Shown piece by piece: positions 46,284 through 55,158 of a stretch of DNA of 64,000 nt (the first letter of the stretch is position 1; every line of letters begins with the position of its first letter). Under the pieces are notes generated by a model. The model ran no database searches, was not told where the DNA came from, and saw only the letters and a program-made list of their open reading frames with translations. The translations under genes and the position numbers were made by a program. The stretch lies in the NCBI RefSeq assembly GCF_008386635.1, contig NZ_VUOE01000001.1, forward strand, positions 1 through 64,000. The letters run 5' to 3'. The stretch comes from Maribacter flavus. Its GTDB lineage: Bacteria; Bacteroidota; Bacteroidia; Flavobacteriales; Flavobacteriaceae.

Positions 46284-48716
46284 CTAATCCGGACTAATTT
46301 CAACATCCTCCATTGTGGAATAAAGAGTACCATCTTCACCAATTCCCTCAATGAATATTTTCATGCGCTTGATGTCTAGGTGTTGAAATACGAATGTACC
46401 ATTACGTCCATCAACTATTTCCAAACTGGGGACCCAGTGAATAGTTCCAAAATTTTTAAAGGAGTCATCACTGACGCTGGCATATTTGGGCACATAGAAT
46501 TCTTTCACTTGGTCAAAACCATTTTTTACAATATGTTTAAAAAATTCCTTATCGGAATATTTTCTTCCCAAACCTGCAGCATCCTGGTCAACCCCCTTCT
46601 TAGTGTATACCCTTATCACTCCTCCTGCGGCACCAGGTTCCCCGTTTCCAGACCTATCAATAAAATAGCTTTCCAATTGGCTAGTGGAAAAATCTGTCAA
46701 TATATTGAAATCTGAATAAGGTATGTCATCCACGTATAATCTTGGAGAGGGAGGTGTCAAAGAAAGTGCCAAGGGTCTTTTGGACGTAATACGAATGCGG
46801 TCATAGCCCGTATTGGGTGCCTCCCACACATTAAATCCACTGGACCGTATCAAATCCAATAGTCTAGGGAAATTGCCTATGGTTTTCTCTGTAACTTTAA
46901 CGAGTTTATCCGGAGTAAAGTGGGGACTCACATAAACAGGGTCCTCCTGCCTGCTTTCTACGGTTACCTCATTCAATGTGATGGTATTATCTGGAAGTAC
47001 AAAACTAAAATTGCCACTGTGATCATTTACTTGATAATCAAAGGTAGACATTTGCCTTTTATTAGGCAGTTTATGTAGAACATCCGATTTTGTTCCGTTA
47101 TCGACCCTGACGTATAAATTTGGCCTGGAAAGCCTTCCATTGGCATCTACTACCGTAAACCTGAGTTCAGTTCCTTTTTCAAGATTGTAATTTTCAAGAA
47201 AAAAACTTTTGGAACCTTCTTTTATTTTTATCATTTGAGGAAGAGACCCCTCTCCAGGATATAACATAATCCCTTCATTTTTTCTAAGCTCAAAATTAAG
47301 TTGGCCCAAAACATCTACGCCAGTCTCAAAACCATTTCTTTTATCTGGAGCAATCTCAAAAATATTCTTCCATTCATAACGGGACCAACCTTGTGTCAAT
47401 AGAAGTAAATCCAAATCCTTTTCGGTTTTTTCGGATACATTTGAAAAATAATATTTAGGATTTTCAACACTTCCGGACAAATATGGAGTTAACAAAAAGG
47501 TACTTAAAATGTTGTAATCATGTCGATAAGCCTTAGTTTCTGCCGGTAAAACCGAGGCGCTTAAATATAAAAACCCTTTTGATTTTCTTTCCAAATCAAT
47601 GTGCATGGATACTGAGTCGCGATCAACATATCCAAGTGATGTTTTCAATTCTCCCTGCTTTATGCTATTCCTATTAAATACCAGTCTTTCCAACAGAGGA
47701 TTTCCATAGCTGTCTATTAGTGTAATAATGTTGGTACCAGGATGTAAGGACTCCGAGTCAAGAACATAGGAAACGTAATTTTTATTCGATGGAAACACCA
47801 CCTCCATATGTTTTAAAAGCCCATCCCTGTGAAAAAGTAAACTAAATGGCTTACTTCCCATTTCAGCCCTGGTCACGGAATTGGTTCCCAAAAGAATCAT
47901 TATTCGATCAGAAGAAATTCTCCTTATGGACATTGCAATGCCTTTGGGTTTGGACTTGGGAAGCAAAATTTTTTGTTTTTTCCCTTGAAAATTATCCATT
48001 GTTGCAGAATACAGAATTTCCTGCTGAGGTAAAATCTCAAACTTCGCGTGGCCAAAATTGTTTGTAATGAATGCTGTTATGGAATCACCGCGATTATTTC
48101 TGATGATCCCTCTTGCTCCTTTAACACCGTTTCCATGAGAATTTATTACCTTAACCCCCACAGTACCCTGTACATCCGAAACCAAATATCCTCCCTCTGG
48201 TAAAAATTGGACATCTAATTCTTCGTCTTCGATTCCTTTTATTTTGGTAGGCCCTTGAACGACATCAAATTGGGAAATGAACGAATCATCTTCTTGAAAA
48301 TTACGCATCCAGCTGGTCGAAGCCTTTATATAATAAGTTCCCTTGTCAAAAGTGGAATCAATCAGTACTTGTCCAAGCGCTAATCCATTCCTACTGATGA
48401 AAAGCTCCTTTTTTATAGGTTGGCCCACGGAATCATAAATTCCTATATAAAGGTTAAGCGGTTCCTTTAAAAGATTGTTCTTTAGTCTGTTATATAGGTA
48501 ACTTTTAAACCAGAGATGCTCTCCTTCAACAAAGGCACTTTTGTTCAAATGCAAAAAAACTGAGGCCCGGGGCATTCCAAAATAGTCCTTAAAGGCAGGT
48601 TTTATTTTATTCTCCACACTTAAATTCTGAGCATTAAGTGAAGTAATCAAAAAGGTGGAAATTAAAAACCAGTATTTAATGGACCGGTAAACTATTTTCA
48701 GTTTTTCGCAGAGCAT
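46284..48716 (-). CDS. Large exported MG2-like protein with TonB-plug-like end (paralogue A)
   Basis: An 810-residue relative of the neighbouring gene across its whole length: MG2-like opening (GMPRASVFLHLNKSAFVEGEHLWFKSYLYNRL), LLLLTQGWSRYEWKNIFE in the middle, and plug-like SPRLYVDDIPYSDFNILTDF ... YFIDRSGNGEPGAAGGVIRVYTKK near the end. A cationic, long-leader N-terminus precedes a hydrophobic signal (WFLISTFLITSLNAQ). The 226-base gap between the two genes holds no obvious terminator, so they may be co-transcribed or have separate promoters. Role unknown. Confidence 0.7.
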   Translation of the reverse strand: MLCEKLKIVYRSIKYWFLISTFLITSLNAQNLSVENKIKPAFKDYFGMPRASVFLHLNKSAFVEGEHLWFKSYLYNRLKNNLLKEPLNLYIGIYDSVGQPIKKELFISRNGLALGQVLIDSTFDKGTYYIKASTSWMRNFQEDDSFISQFDVVQGPTKIKGIEDEELDVQFLPEGGYLVSDVQGTVGVKVINSHGNGVKGARGIIRNNRGDSITAFITNNFGHAKFEILPQQEILYSATMDNFQGKKQKILLPKSKPKGIAMSIRRISSDRIMILLGTNSVTRAEMGSKPFSLLFHRDGLLKHMEVVFPSNKNYVSYVLDSESLHPGTNIITLIDSYGNPLLERLVFNRNSIKQGELKTSLGYVDRDSVSMHIDLERKSKGFLYLSASVLPAETKAYRHDYNILSTFLLTPYLSGSVENPKYYFSNVSEKTEKDLDLLLLTQGWSRYEWKNIFEIAPDKRNGFETGVDVLGQLNFELRKNEGIMLYPGEGSLPQMIKIKEGSKSFFLENYNLEKGTELRFTVVDANGRLSRPNLYVRVDNGTKSDVLHKLPNKRQMSTFDYQVNDHSGNFSFVLPDNTITLNEVTVESRQEDPVYVSPHFTPDKLVKVTEKTIGNFPRLLDLIRSSGFNVWEAPNTGYDRIRITSKRPLALSLTPPSPRLYVDDIPYSDFNILTDFSTSQLESYFIDRSGNGEPGAAGGVIRVYTKKGVDQDAAGLGRKYSDKEFFKHIVKNGFDQVKEFYVPKYASVSDDSFKNFGTIHWVPSLEIVDGRNGTFVFQHLDIKRMKIFIEGIGEDGTLYSTMEDVEISPD

Positions 48717-48850
48717 ACTCTTTAAAGATAATCATGCAGACCCTAATGACAATTTTAGATTGACAGTTTTACCTATATTTAACAAGTCATTTACATCTTT
48801 AAAAAGTTGGGAAAAAGGGAAATTATCAAAGGTTGGATTTCCTGAAATTC

Positions 48851-49459
48851 CTATACCACTTTAGAAAAAACATAGTACAACTGTGCCGCTATCTCCAAAC
48901 TTCGCTCCATGTATTTTTGAGATTGGAGATTGGTTCCATCAAAAGCTTTTGGATCATCAAAGGTCATTGGAATGCGCTTTTCGGCTCCTGGAATATAGGG
49001 ACAGTTTTCATCGGCGTGCCCACAGGTCATAATGGCCGCGAAATTGGATTCCGGATTAAAGGCATGATCATAGGTCTTTGAAAAACCGATGATGGGCAGG
49101 CTATTATCTCCATATTTGATGGCATACACTGGATTCCCACCCTCCGATAATTTGCTGATTCTAAATCCAGCACCTTCCAACGTATCCAAGACCTTTGGAA
49201 ACAAAGCCGTTGCTTCCGTACCTCCGGAGTAACAAGCCACTTTAGGAATATCAAAATAGGCGGCTAGGGTCTGTGCCCAAATTTGGGATAAATGGCTTCT
49301 TCGAGAATTATGGGTACAAACAAAATTCAGGTTAATGGGCTCATCCTCATCCCTTTTTTCCTGAATGTAATCGATCAACGATTGTAAAATTGGGGTACGG
49401 ACCGCATCGGGCGTATATCCCTTAAGTTCCTTGATGCCTTTTTTTAGTTCCTTGAACAT
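48851..49459 (-). CDS. Thioredoxin-coupled arsenate reductase-type protein (low-molecular-weight PTP fold)
   Basis: A 202-residue protein with the phosphatase loop C48-THNSR-R54 (CX5R) and a second redox pair C146-GHADEN-C153 whose spacing and surroundings match the C82/C89 pair of S. aureus pI258 ArsC. All three cysteines needed for the ArsC redox relay are therefore present. It should reduce arsenate to arsenite in the cytoplasm, but no arsR, arsB or acr3 lies nearby; a tyrosine-phosphatase role is the alternative. Confidence 0.8.
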   Translation of the reverse strand: MFKELKKGIKELKGYTPDAVRTPILQSLIDYIQEKRDEDEPINLNFVCTHNSRRSHLSQIWAQTLAAYFDIPKVACYSGGTEATALFPKVLDTLEGAGFRISKLSEGGNPVYAIKYGDNSLPIIGFSKTYDHAFNPESNFAAIMTCGHADENCPYIPGAEKRIPMTFDDPKAFDGTNLQSQKYMERSLEIAAQLYYVFSKVV

Positions 49460-49533
49460 AGCTCACACAATAATTTAAGGCAAAATTAAAACCTGTTTCC
49501 AGAAAAAAGAACATCGGATTAAAAAGCTAACCA

Positions 49534-50340
49534 TTATTTAATCTCAAAGGTCAAGGTGGCCCAGTTGGATTCGTAATCCACGGCATCACCTTCCTTCTTT
49601 TCCATGTGAATGGTGGCCACGTACCACTTTCCTTTTGAGGTGGGCAAAATGCTTACCATACCGTTGGCATTGGACTTCACGGAATTTTCGTTCTCGTGAG
49701 CATCCTGGCCCGGCACGGAGGTGCTGTAATGAACCGTATGATTGGCCAACGGCTTTCCGTTCCGGAGCAATTTAAAGGCGACCCTGTCCCCCAAGGTAAT
49801 CTCAAAAGGATTGTTCAAGGGAACGAACTCAATGGGATAGCCCAACGGCTTCATAAAGTCGATGGAGGTATTTTCACCCACCTGTAGCAGTGCCTTTACA
49901 TGTTTTGAATACCGCTCCTTAGCGCCGTTATTGGTGATTCCGGCCTGTTTTCTATCGGCAATGGTGCCCTCCAGACCTTCATGCTCCAAATATTCATTAA
50001 AATCCGCCGCATTCATTTCCAATATCCTCGGCAGGGTGGAAATACCGGCCACATACGTTCCCGATGCTCCGGTAGTATATTTTAGATAGGTGATATTTTC
50101 CTCTCCGTAGTAATCAGTATCCGATGGTTCAAATTGATACCCCGGCCCCAAAATTTTGGCTTTTACGATTCGGTCCCTGGTAATTTCATTTTCACTGGTA
50201 TCAAATGTACCATTGAACAAATAAAGGAGACCCGAGGTATTGGGTTCCAAAAAATGAGAGTCGGACTTTAAAAATAGTTCGTGGGAGGAAAAAAGGACCA
50301 CAATGGCCAATAAGGAAAGTAAACGAAGTACGGTTTTCAT
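49534..50340 (-). CDS. Exported DUF4198-type protein
   Basis: A 268-residue protein with a signal peptide (MKTVLRLLSLLAIVVLFSS) and the DUF4198 opening SSHELFLKSDSHFLEPNTSG, followed by a late beta-sandwich (GDRVAFKLLRNGKPLANHTVHYSTSVPG ... SNANGMVSILPTSKGKWYVA). Relatives are periplasmic and often associated with metal uptake, but no metal transporter is adjacent here. Histidine H20 right after the expected cleavage site could be a metal ligand; that is inference. Confidence 0.75.
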   Translation of the reverse strand: MKTVLRLLSLLAIVVLFSSHELFLKSDSHFLEPNTSGLLYLFNGTFDTSENEITRDRIVKAKILGPGYQFEPSDTDYYGEENITYLKYTTGASGTYVAGISTLPRILEMNAADFNEYLEHEGLEGTIADRKQAGITNNGAKERYSKHVKALLQVGENTSIDFMKPLGYPIEFVPLNNPFEITLGDRVAFKLLRNGKPLANHTVHYSTSVPGQDAHENENSVKSNANGMVSILPTSKGKWYVATIHMEKKEGDAVDYESNWATLTFEIK

Positions 50341-50396
50341 ATGTTCATATTTTATTCTATACTATATCTACGAAGGTATAACATTAATGGTTTTAT

Positions 50397-50795
50397 TTAT
50401 TTACCGACGTAGGACTTAAAGGCTTTCAAGTTATAAAATCCCCAAACCATAAAAATCAGTTCCAAAACCATGGCGACGAAAAATGGTAAACCAAAACCAT
50501 CCCAAAGCAAGCTGATCAATCTACCTGAAGCGATACCACCCATAAATAGCACGTTGCACAGTGTGGCTGATTTCCACAACTCCTGACGAAATGCGCCCAT
50601 TAGCCAATAGATACCCAACCCGAGGTAAATGCCCATAATGGCCCTGAAAATATTCTTTAAAGCCAAGGCTTCGACTTCAAACTTAAAGGTCAACGGCATC
50701 ACATATGACGGATGGAGTCCATAAAACAGACCCGCCAAAATGACAATGATTCCGGATAGGACCAATTGCAGGTTCCTAGGAAATTTTCTTTCCAT
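50397..50795 (-). CDS. Small four-helix membrane protein (DUF4345-like)
   Basis: A 132-residue polytopic membrane protein with four hydrophobic segments. I start at the ATG at 50795 (MERKFPRNLQLVLSG), which overlaps the MFS gene by 20 bases; a longer frame would only add MFS sequence in another phase. The overlap suggests the two are translated together. Function unknown. Confidence 0.7.
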   Translation of the reverse strand: MERKFPRNLQLVLSGIIVILAGLFYGLHPSYVMPLTFKFEVEALALKNIFRAIMGIYLGLGIYWLMGAFRQELWKSATLCNVLFMGGIASGRLISLLWDGFGLPFFVAMVLELIFMVWGFYNLKAFKSYVGK

Positions 50796-52050
50796 CCTTT
50801 CTGTATAATTTGTAATACCTGTAGGCTGCCAACGCTCCCACAAAGGAAAAGCCCGCGATCATATAAAAAACATGCTGATGTCCCTTCAATCCGGGACTCG
50901 CATCCAACAATAGGCCCATGGCAGCGCCAGCGAATATATCTGGGGTATAGCCTATTACCGATATAAGTCCCACCGCGGTTCCCGTCAAAACCAGTGGTAT
51001 CCTTCCACTCTCCATAACCGCAAAATATAGGGCCCTGGCCGCATAAATTCCTGAGGTGACGATTAATATTGAAAAAAGAAATAGCAACACCGATGTATCC
51101 ACTACAAAGCCCAAGGCGAATAGCATGGCACCAAAAAAAGAAACGACAAAACTCACAAACAGCCAATAACTAGGTAGGGAACGATCCGCGATGATACCGA
51201 TGCAGATTCCCACTACGGGCCTCACATAAAACAGAAAAGCTCCGGTCTTGGCGGCATCCACATCATCGTACAGCATGATTTCACTTGCATAGAGCGAAAA
51301 AACATCGGTTAGTTTATACCCCACGTAGGCGCAAAGTATGATGACCATCAACAATAAAACCGATGGTAATTTTAGTACTTGTCCAATTTGTGACATGGAT
51401 ATTTTTTCCAGAACGATTTCCCTTTCCAAACGGTCTGGCAGTTTCATAAACACCCAGACCAAAATGCCCACGAATGCCACAATTGTGGATGATACCAAAA
51501 GTACCTTGCGGAACGCAAACCGACTATCGGCGAGGTTGGCACTTTCTATATTATCGGCCATAAACCAAGAAAAAACCAATACGCCCAAGGTCCCGAAAAG
51601 TGCCCCCACAAGCCCCCTTCCCCCATCCAAAAATCCGTATGCCTTTCCTTGGGAATTACGTCCGCCCCAGACCCTTGTGGCCTTTATCATGGGCGACCAA
51701 AAAAGGAAAATAGTGGTAAAACCCCAATAACCGTAGAGTATCTGTAAGTAATGAAATTCGGGAAAGGTGGCAAAATACAATCCGCCTGCGGCCGTTGTCC
51801 AAAGGCCTAGGGCGATCAACTTTCTTGGCGGGTATTTATCCGCCAAGGGCCCACCAAAGAAATAAGAAACCAAGGCGACTACCCCATACACGGAAAAGCA
51901 AAGACCCAATTCCGTATTGTTCAGTTGAAAAACCTTCAAAACGGTAGGCCTAAATACACGTTGAAGGACGAAGGGCAAAATAAAAACACTTTCTCCAGCC
52001 AAAATCAACAATGCCAAATAATACCATGGAGCTCTTTTTTCGGTATCCAT
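50776..52050 (-). CDS. MFS transporter
   Basis: A 424-residue major facilitator with twelve predicted membrane segments and the loop-2 motif GGPLADKYPPRKL. The WSPMIKATRVWGGRNSQGKAYGFLDGGRGLVGALFG segment resembles the organophosphate/nitrate-type branches; substrate unknown. The ATG at 52050 shares one base with the stop of the preceding GyrI-like gene (TAATG), so I reject the TTG at 52074. Confidence 0.85.
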   Translation of the reverse strand: MDTEKRAPWYYLALLILAGESVFILPFVLQRVFRPTVLKVFQLNNTELGLCFSVYGVVALVSYFFGGPLADKYPPRKLIALGLWTTAAGGLYFATFPEFHYLQILYGYWGFTTIFLFWSPMIKATRVWGGRNSQGKAYGFLDGGRGLVGALFGTLGVLVFSWFMADNIESANLADSRFAFRKVLLVSSTIVAFVGILVWVFMKLPDRLEREIVLEKISMSQIGQVLKLPSVLLLMVIILCAYVGYKLTDVFSLYASEIMLYDDVDAAKTGAFLFYVRPVVGICIGIIADRSLPSYWLFVSFVVSFFGAMLFALGFVVDTSVLLFLFSILIVTSGIYAARALYFAVMESGRIPLVLTGTAVGLISVIGYTPDIFAGAAMGLLLDASPGLKGHQHVFYMIAGFSFVGALAAYRYYKLYRKDGKKIS

Positions 52051-52532
52051 TAATAGTCCAGGATTGGAACCCAAATCTGCTCTTCGGAATTGGGATCGTT
52101 ATTTTTATACTTTTCACCTAGCACCTCAAAATGGGGCCTGTGGTCCAACCGGTATCTAGAAGTCGGCAGCCACTCATTATAGATGTATTGAAATATGCGA
52201 GGGTCACTACTTGTCCCTTTGTATTCAAAAACCGCATATTTTCCAGCAGGCAACTCAAAAAACTGCATACCCTTAGGGATATTGGATACCTCCAATACTT
52301 CCACGGCGGCCCATTTTTCAAAAGACTTCTTTGGGTCAAAATGCCTGAAATAGTCTTCGGGATAGTTTTGGAGGGAAATAAAATCGGGTGAAACCCTATG
52401 GAAAATCTCCGAAACCCTTGGCCGAAAACCGCTCCAGAGTTCAGCCGTCCTATTATTCAAAATGCTCATGTGGCACGACACACCAATTAATTTCCTCGCT
52501 TTACTTTCTTCTATTCTTGGTGTAATCTTCAC
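52050..52532 (-). CDS. GyrI-like (AraC effector-binding) domain protein
   Basis: A 160-residue stand-alone effector-binding domain: RKLIGVSCHMSI, PKGMQFFELPAGKYAVFEYKG and the closing YRLDHRPHFEVLGEKY. No DNA-binding domain is attached. Members bind small hydrophobic ligands. It is translationally coupled to the MFS transporter next to it, so a shared substrate is plausible but unproven. Confidence 0.85.
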   Translation of the reverse strand: MKITPRIEESKARKLIGVSCHMSILNNRTAELWSGFRPRVSEIFHRVSPDFISLQNYPEDYFRHFDPKKSFEKWAAVEVLEVSNIPKGMQFFELPAGKYAVFEYKGTSSDPRIFQYIYNEWLPTSRYRLDHRPHFEVLGEKYKNNDPNSEEQIWVPILDY

Positions 52533-52547
52533 AACTTTTAAAAAAAA

Positions 52548-53084
52548 TTAATTTATCCTCGTACGCTGGGATTTTAACACACTAGCGGTGACCAGTAATT
52601 GTCCTATATGGCGCTGACTATGCTCCGCTGCATGAAACAGCAATCCCAAAACCGTAGAAGGTAATTTTTTTCTTCCAACGAATCTTGCTTCTTTTAAGGT
52701 ATCCTCGGAAAGGCCCTTAAAATACCCAAGCATAATTTCCATTTGTTTTGTAAAATCAGCCATTAAATTGTTTAAGGTCGAATTGTTGTTAGGCACCCCC
52801 TCGTTTTTAAGATACTCGAATTGGGCATCCGTGAGCGAAGTTCCTTTGGCGTACGTCATCATTCTATCCAATACGCCCGTCATGTGCTGTATATGAAACC
52901 CAACGGATGCCCTATCTTCCAATTTTTCCCAAAGAAATACCTCCGGAAAATCTGCCAAATAATCATAAAGATCCTTGTTGGATTGCAGCAGGGCATGTGA
53001 GGCCGGTTGTAAAAGAGAGGGTATTCCCTCCACGGGACCCCGTAACCAATATTCGATGGATTCATTATGATTTGATTTGGACAT
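52548..53084 (-). CDS. DinB-family putative metal-dependent protein
   Basis: A 178-residue four-helix protein with the DinB metal-binding histidines in SVGFHIQHMTGVLDRM (H64, H67) and HAAEHSQRHIGQL near the end. DinB-fold proteins often act as thiol-dependent S-transferases; the actual reaction here is unknown. It begins 5 bases after pssA and precedes the GyrI-like gene. Confidence 0.85.
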   Translation of the reverse strand: MSKSNHNESIEYWLRGPVEGIPSLLQPASHALLQSNKDLYDYLADFPEVFLWEKLEDRASVGFHIQHMTGVLDRMMTYAKGTSLTDAQFEYLKNEGVPNNNSTLNNLMADFTKQMEIMLGYFKGLSEDTLKEARFVGRKKLPSTVLGLLFHAAEHSQRHIGQLLVTASVLKSQRTRIN

Positions 53085-53089
53085 CCTTT

Positions 53090-53833
53090 TTATTTTGAAA
53101 ATTTTTCCTGCACCAAGGAACTGAGAATGTAAAATAGGATGATAAAAGGTATGGCCAAAAATTTCATGGTGATGATCATGACCAAACTTATGGTCAGAAA
53201 AATATAGCGTAGCGCATTGTCCTTAAAGCTCCAGTTTTTAAACTTTAAGGCAAAAAGCGGAAGGTTGCAATTGAGCAAATAGGCACTTAAAATGGTGAGG
53301 AGCACTAAAAACCATGGATGTAATATAATGGCATTGACACTTTCGCTTCCATTGTAAAAAAGGATTAGTGGAAGGGAAATAATGAGCAGGGCATTGGCAG
53401 GTGTTGGCAAGCCTATAAAGGACGATACCTGATTCTCGTCCAAGTTAAATTTGGCCAGACGATAGGCGGACGCCATGGTAATCACAAACCCAAAAAATGG
53501 CAAATAGGAAACCCAATCCACCCCAGATTCCCCCAAAAAAGAGGCCCCGTTCAGATTCCAACCGCCACTTTGGGACATGGCCAGCAACTGAAACATAACC
53601 ACACCCGGTACAAGTCCGCTCGTAATAACATCGGCGAGGGAGTCCAGCTGCAATCCCAATTCGCTTTTCACATCCAAGACCCGTGCCGCAAGTCCGTCGA
53701 AAAAATCAAAGAAAATACCTAAAGCCACAAATAGGGCTGCCATTTCCAAATTGTTCAAAACAGCAAAAACGGTGGCCACACAGCCACAAAAGACATTCAA
53801 AAGCGTAATAAAATTGGGAAGGTGTTTTTGCAT
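53090..53833 (-). CDS. pssA: CDP-diacylglycerol--serine O-phosphatidyltransferase
   Basis: Makes phosphatidylserine, precursor of phosphatidylethanolamine. The 247 residues have about seven membrane segments and the exact CDP-alcohol phosphatidyltransferase motif with D43, D46-G47, A50-R51, G60, D64 and D68 in FFDFFDGLAARVLDV...GLQLDSLADV. It begins a leftward run that continues with dinB, the GyrI-like gene and the MFS transporter. Confidence 0.93.
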   Translation of the reverse strand: MQKHLPNFITLLNVFCGCVATVFAVLNNLEMAALFVALGIFFDFFDGLAARVLDVKSELGLQLDSLADVITSGLVPGVVMFQLLAMSQSGGWNLNGASFLGESGVDWVSYLPFFGFVITMASAYRLAKFNLDENQVSSFIGLPTPANALLIISLPLILFYNGSESVNAIILHPWFLVLLTILSAYLLNCNLPLFALKFKNWSFKDNALRYIFLTISLVMIITMKFLAIPFIILFYILSSLVQEKFSK

Positions 53834-53935
53834 GTCGTTTAAAACCGGTATTTGTTAGCAACTTCGATTTCGAGTAAAAATAACATAAATTGGTTATTAT
53901 TCGCATCTTTGCGGTAGCATCCATGCTTTTCGACT

Positions 53936-55114
53936 ATGTTTCAAAGGACCGTCCTAATTTTTCTGGTTTTGATTGTAGGTTTTGCTGGACATTCCCAGAA
54001 AAACCAACTTTCGCCCCTTTCCAAAATTAGTCTGTTGACCGTAGGAACCGGGGAAGAGCTTGCTGCCAAATTTGGGCATAGTGCCATTCGGTTTCAGGAC
54101 GCTTCCTTGGGAATCGACGAAGTGTATGGCTATGGCACCTATGATTTTGAGGACCCCAACTTTTATTTGAATTTCACCAGGGGGAAACTGGCGTATACCA
54201 TATCGAGGATGCCATTTTCTTATTTCAAAAGAAGTTATGAAATTGAAAAACGTTGGGTCCGGGAACAGGAACTGGACCTTGACCTAGAAAAGAGAACAGC
54301 CATTGTGGTCTTTCTGGAAAACAATCTTTTACCGGAAAATAGGAAGTACCAATATGATTTTCTTTTTGATAACTGCGCCACCAGAATACCCCTAGTCTTT
54401 GAAAAAACCTTAGGCCCTTCACTTCAGTTCAACTTTTCCCACCTTGAGGAAGAATTTACTTTTAGGGAATTGATACATCAAAATTTAGAAATTAACTCGT
54501 GGTCGAATTTCGGCATCGATTTGGCCTTGGGTGCCGTAATCGACCGGGAAGCGACACCTTATGAACTTATGTTCTTACCCCTGTATGTGTATGAACAAAT
54601 GAAACATACTTCGCTGGCGGGAAAACCTATAGTGAAAAGGGAATCTGTTTTGGTGGATATCCCACCACAGTCCTACCCCACCCCATTTTTGCTATCCCCA
54701 ATTTTTTGGCTCTTACTGCTCTTTTTGGTGGTGGGTTTTATAAGCTATAAAGACCATCGGGCTAAAAAGAGAACAAAGTGGCTCGACTTTGTGTTGTTCC
54801 TGCTAACCGGTTTGGCGGGCCTAGTAATCGTGTTTCTTTGGTTCTTTACGGACCACGATGCCACCAAAATGAATTTTAACTTGTTATGGGCCTTTGCTCC
54901 GAACCTTTTTGTAGCCTTTCTTTTGATTAAAAATTCGGTGCCAAACCGGATAAGATGGTATATCTTGGCACTCTTGGGATTTCTAGCCCTCACCGTTCTA
55001 TTATGGCTGATAGAATTTCAGGTGTTTTCCATACTCTTGATCTTTATTTTGTTGTCTTTGGCCCTTAGATATCTATTTTTGTGGTCTTATTTTAATGGCC
55101 TGTCCAATTCCTAA
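53936..55114 (+). CDS. DUF4105 (Lnb N-terminal-like) membrane protein
   Basis: A 392-residue protein: signal peptide (to about GHSQ), then a DUF4105 domain with TVGTGEELAAKFGHSAIRF, the central FLFDNCATRIP cysteine segment and several conserved histidines, then five or so membrane segments (FLLSPIFWLLLLFLVVGF ... LRYLFLWSYF). DUF4105 has a papain-like fold related to lacto-N-biosidase ends; the C-H pair suggests a thiol hydrolase, which is inference. It is divergent from pssA. Confidence 0.8.
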   Translation: MFQRTVLIFLVLIVGFAGHSQKNQLSPLSKISLLTVGTGEELAAKFGHSAIRFQDASLGIDEVYGYGTYDFEDPNFYLNFTRGKLAYTISRMPFSYFKRSYEIEKRWVREQELDLDLEKRTAIVVFLENNLLPENRKYQYDFLFDNCATRIPLVFEKTLGPSLQFNFSHLEEEFTFRELIHQNLEINSWSNFGIDLALGAVIDREATPYELMFLPLYVYEQMKHTSLAGKPIVKRESVLVDIPPQSYPTPFLLSPIFWLLLLFLVVGFISYKDHRAKKRTKWLDFVLFLLTGLAGLVIVFLWFFTDHDATKMNFNLLWAFAPNLFVAFLLIKNSVPNRIRWYILALLGFLALTVLLWLIEFQVFSILLIFILLSLALRYLFLWSYFNGLSNS

Positions 55115-55123
55115 CCCCTAAAA

Positions 55124-55156
55124 CCTAACTCCTAACTCCTAACTCCTAACTCCTAA
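55124..55156 (-). repeat. Heptamer array (CCTAACT, inverse AGTTAGG) before the ABC-F gene
   Basis: Four perfect 7-base units of CCTAACT plus a partial fifth end two bases before the ABC-F ATG. Read on the minus strand the unit is AGTTAGG, the same pattern as the arrays at 3587 and 15621. Confidence 0.8.
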
Positions 55157-55158
55157 AA

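Noticed and set aside
43658..48716. Possible horizontally acquired island, since the tandem MG2/plug genes look more AT-rich than neighbours
   Set aside because: I cannot measure composition reliably by eye, no integrase or att sites flank them, and the families are native to flavobacteria.
55124..55156. Telomere-like CCTAACT repeats
   Set aside because: Short, internal to the chromosome and fits the dispersed heptamer family; no evidence for a replicon end.
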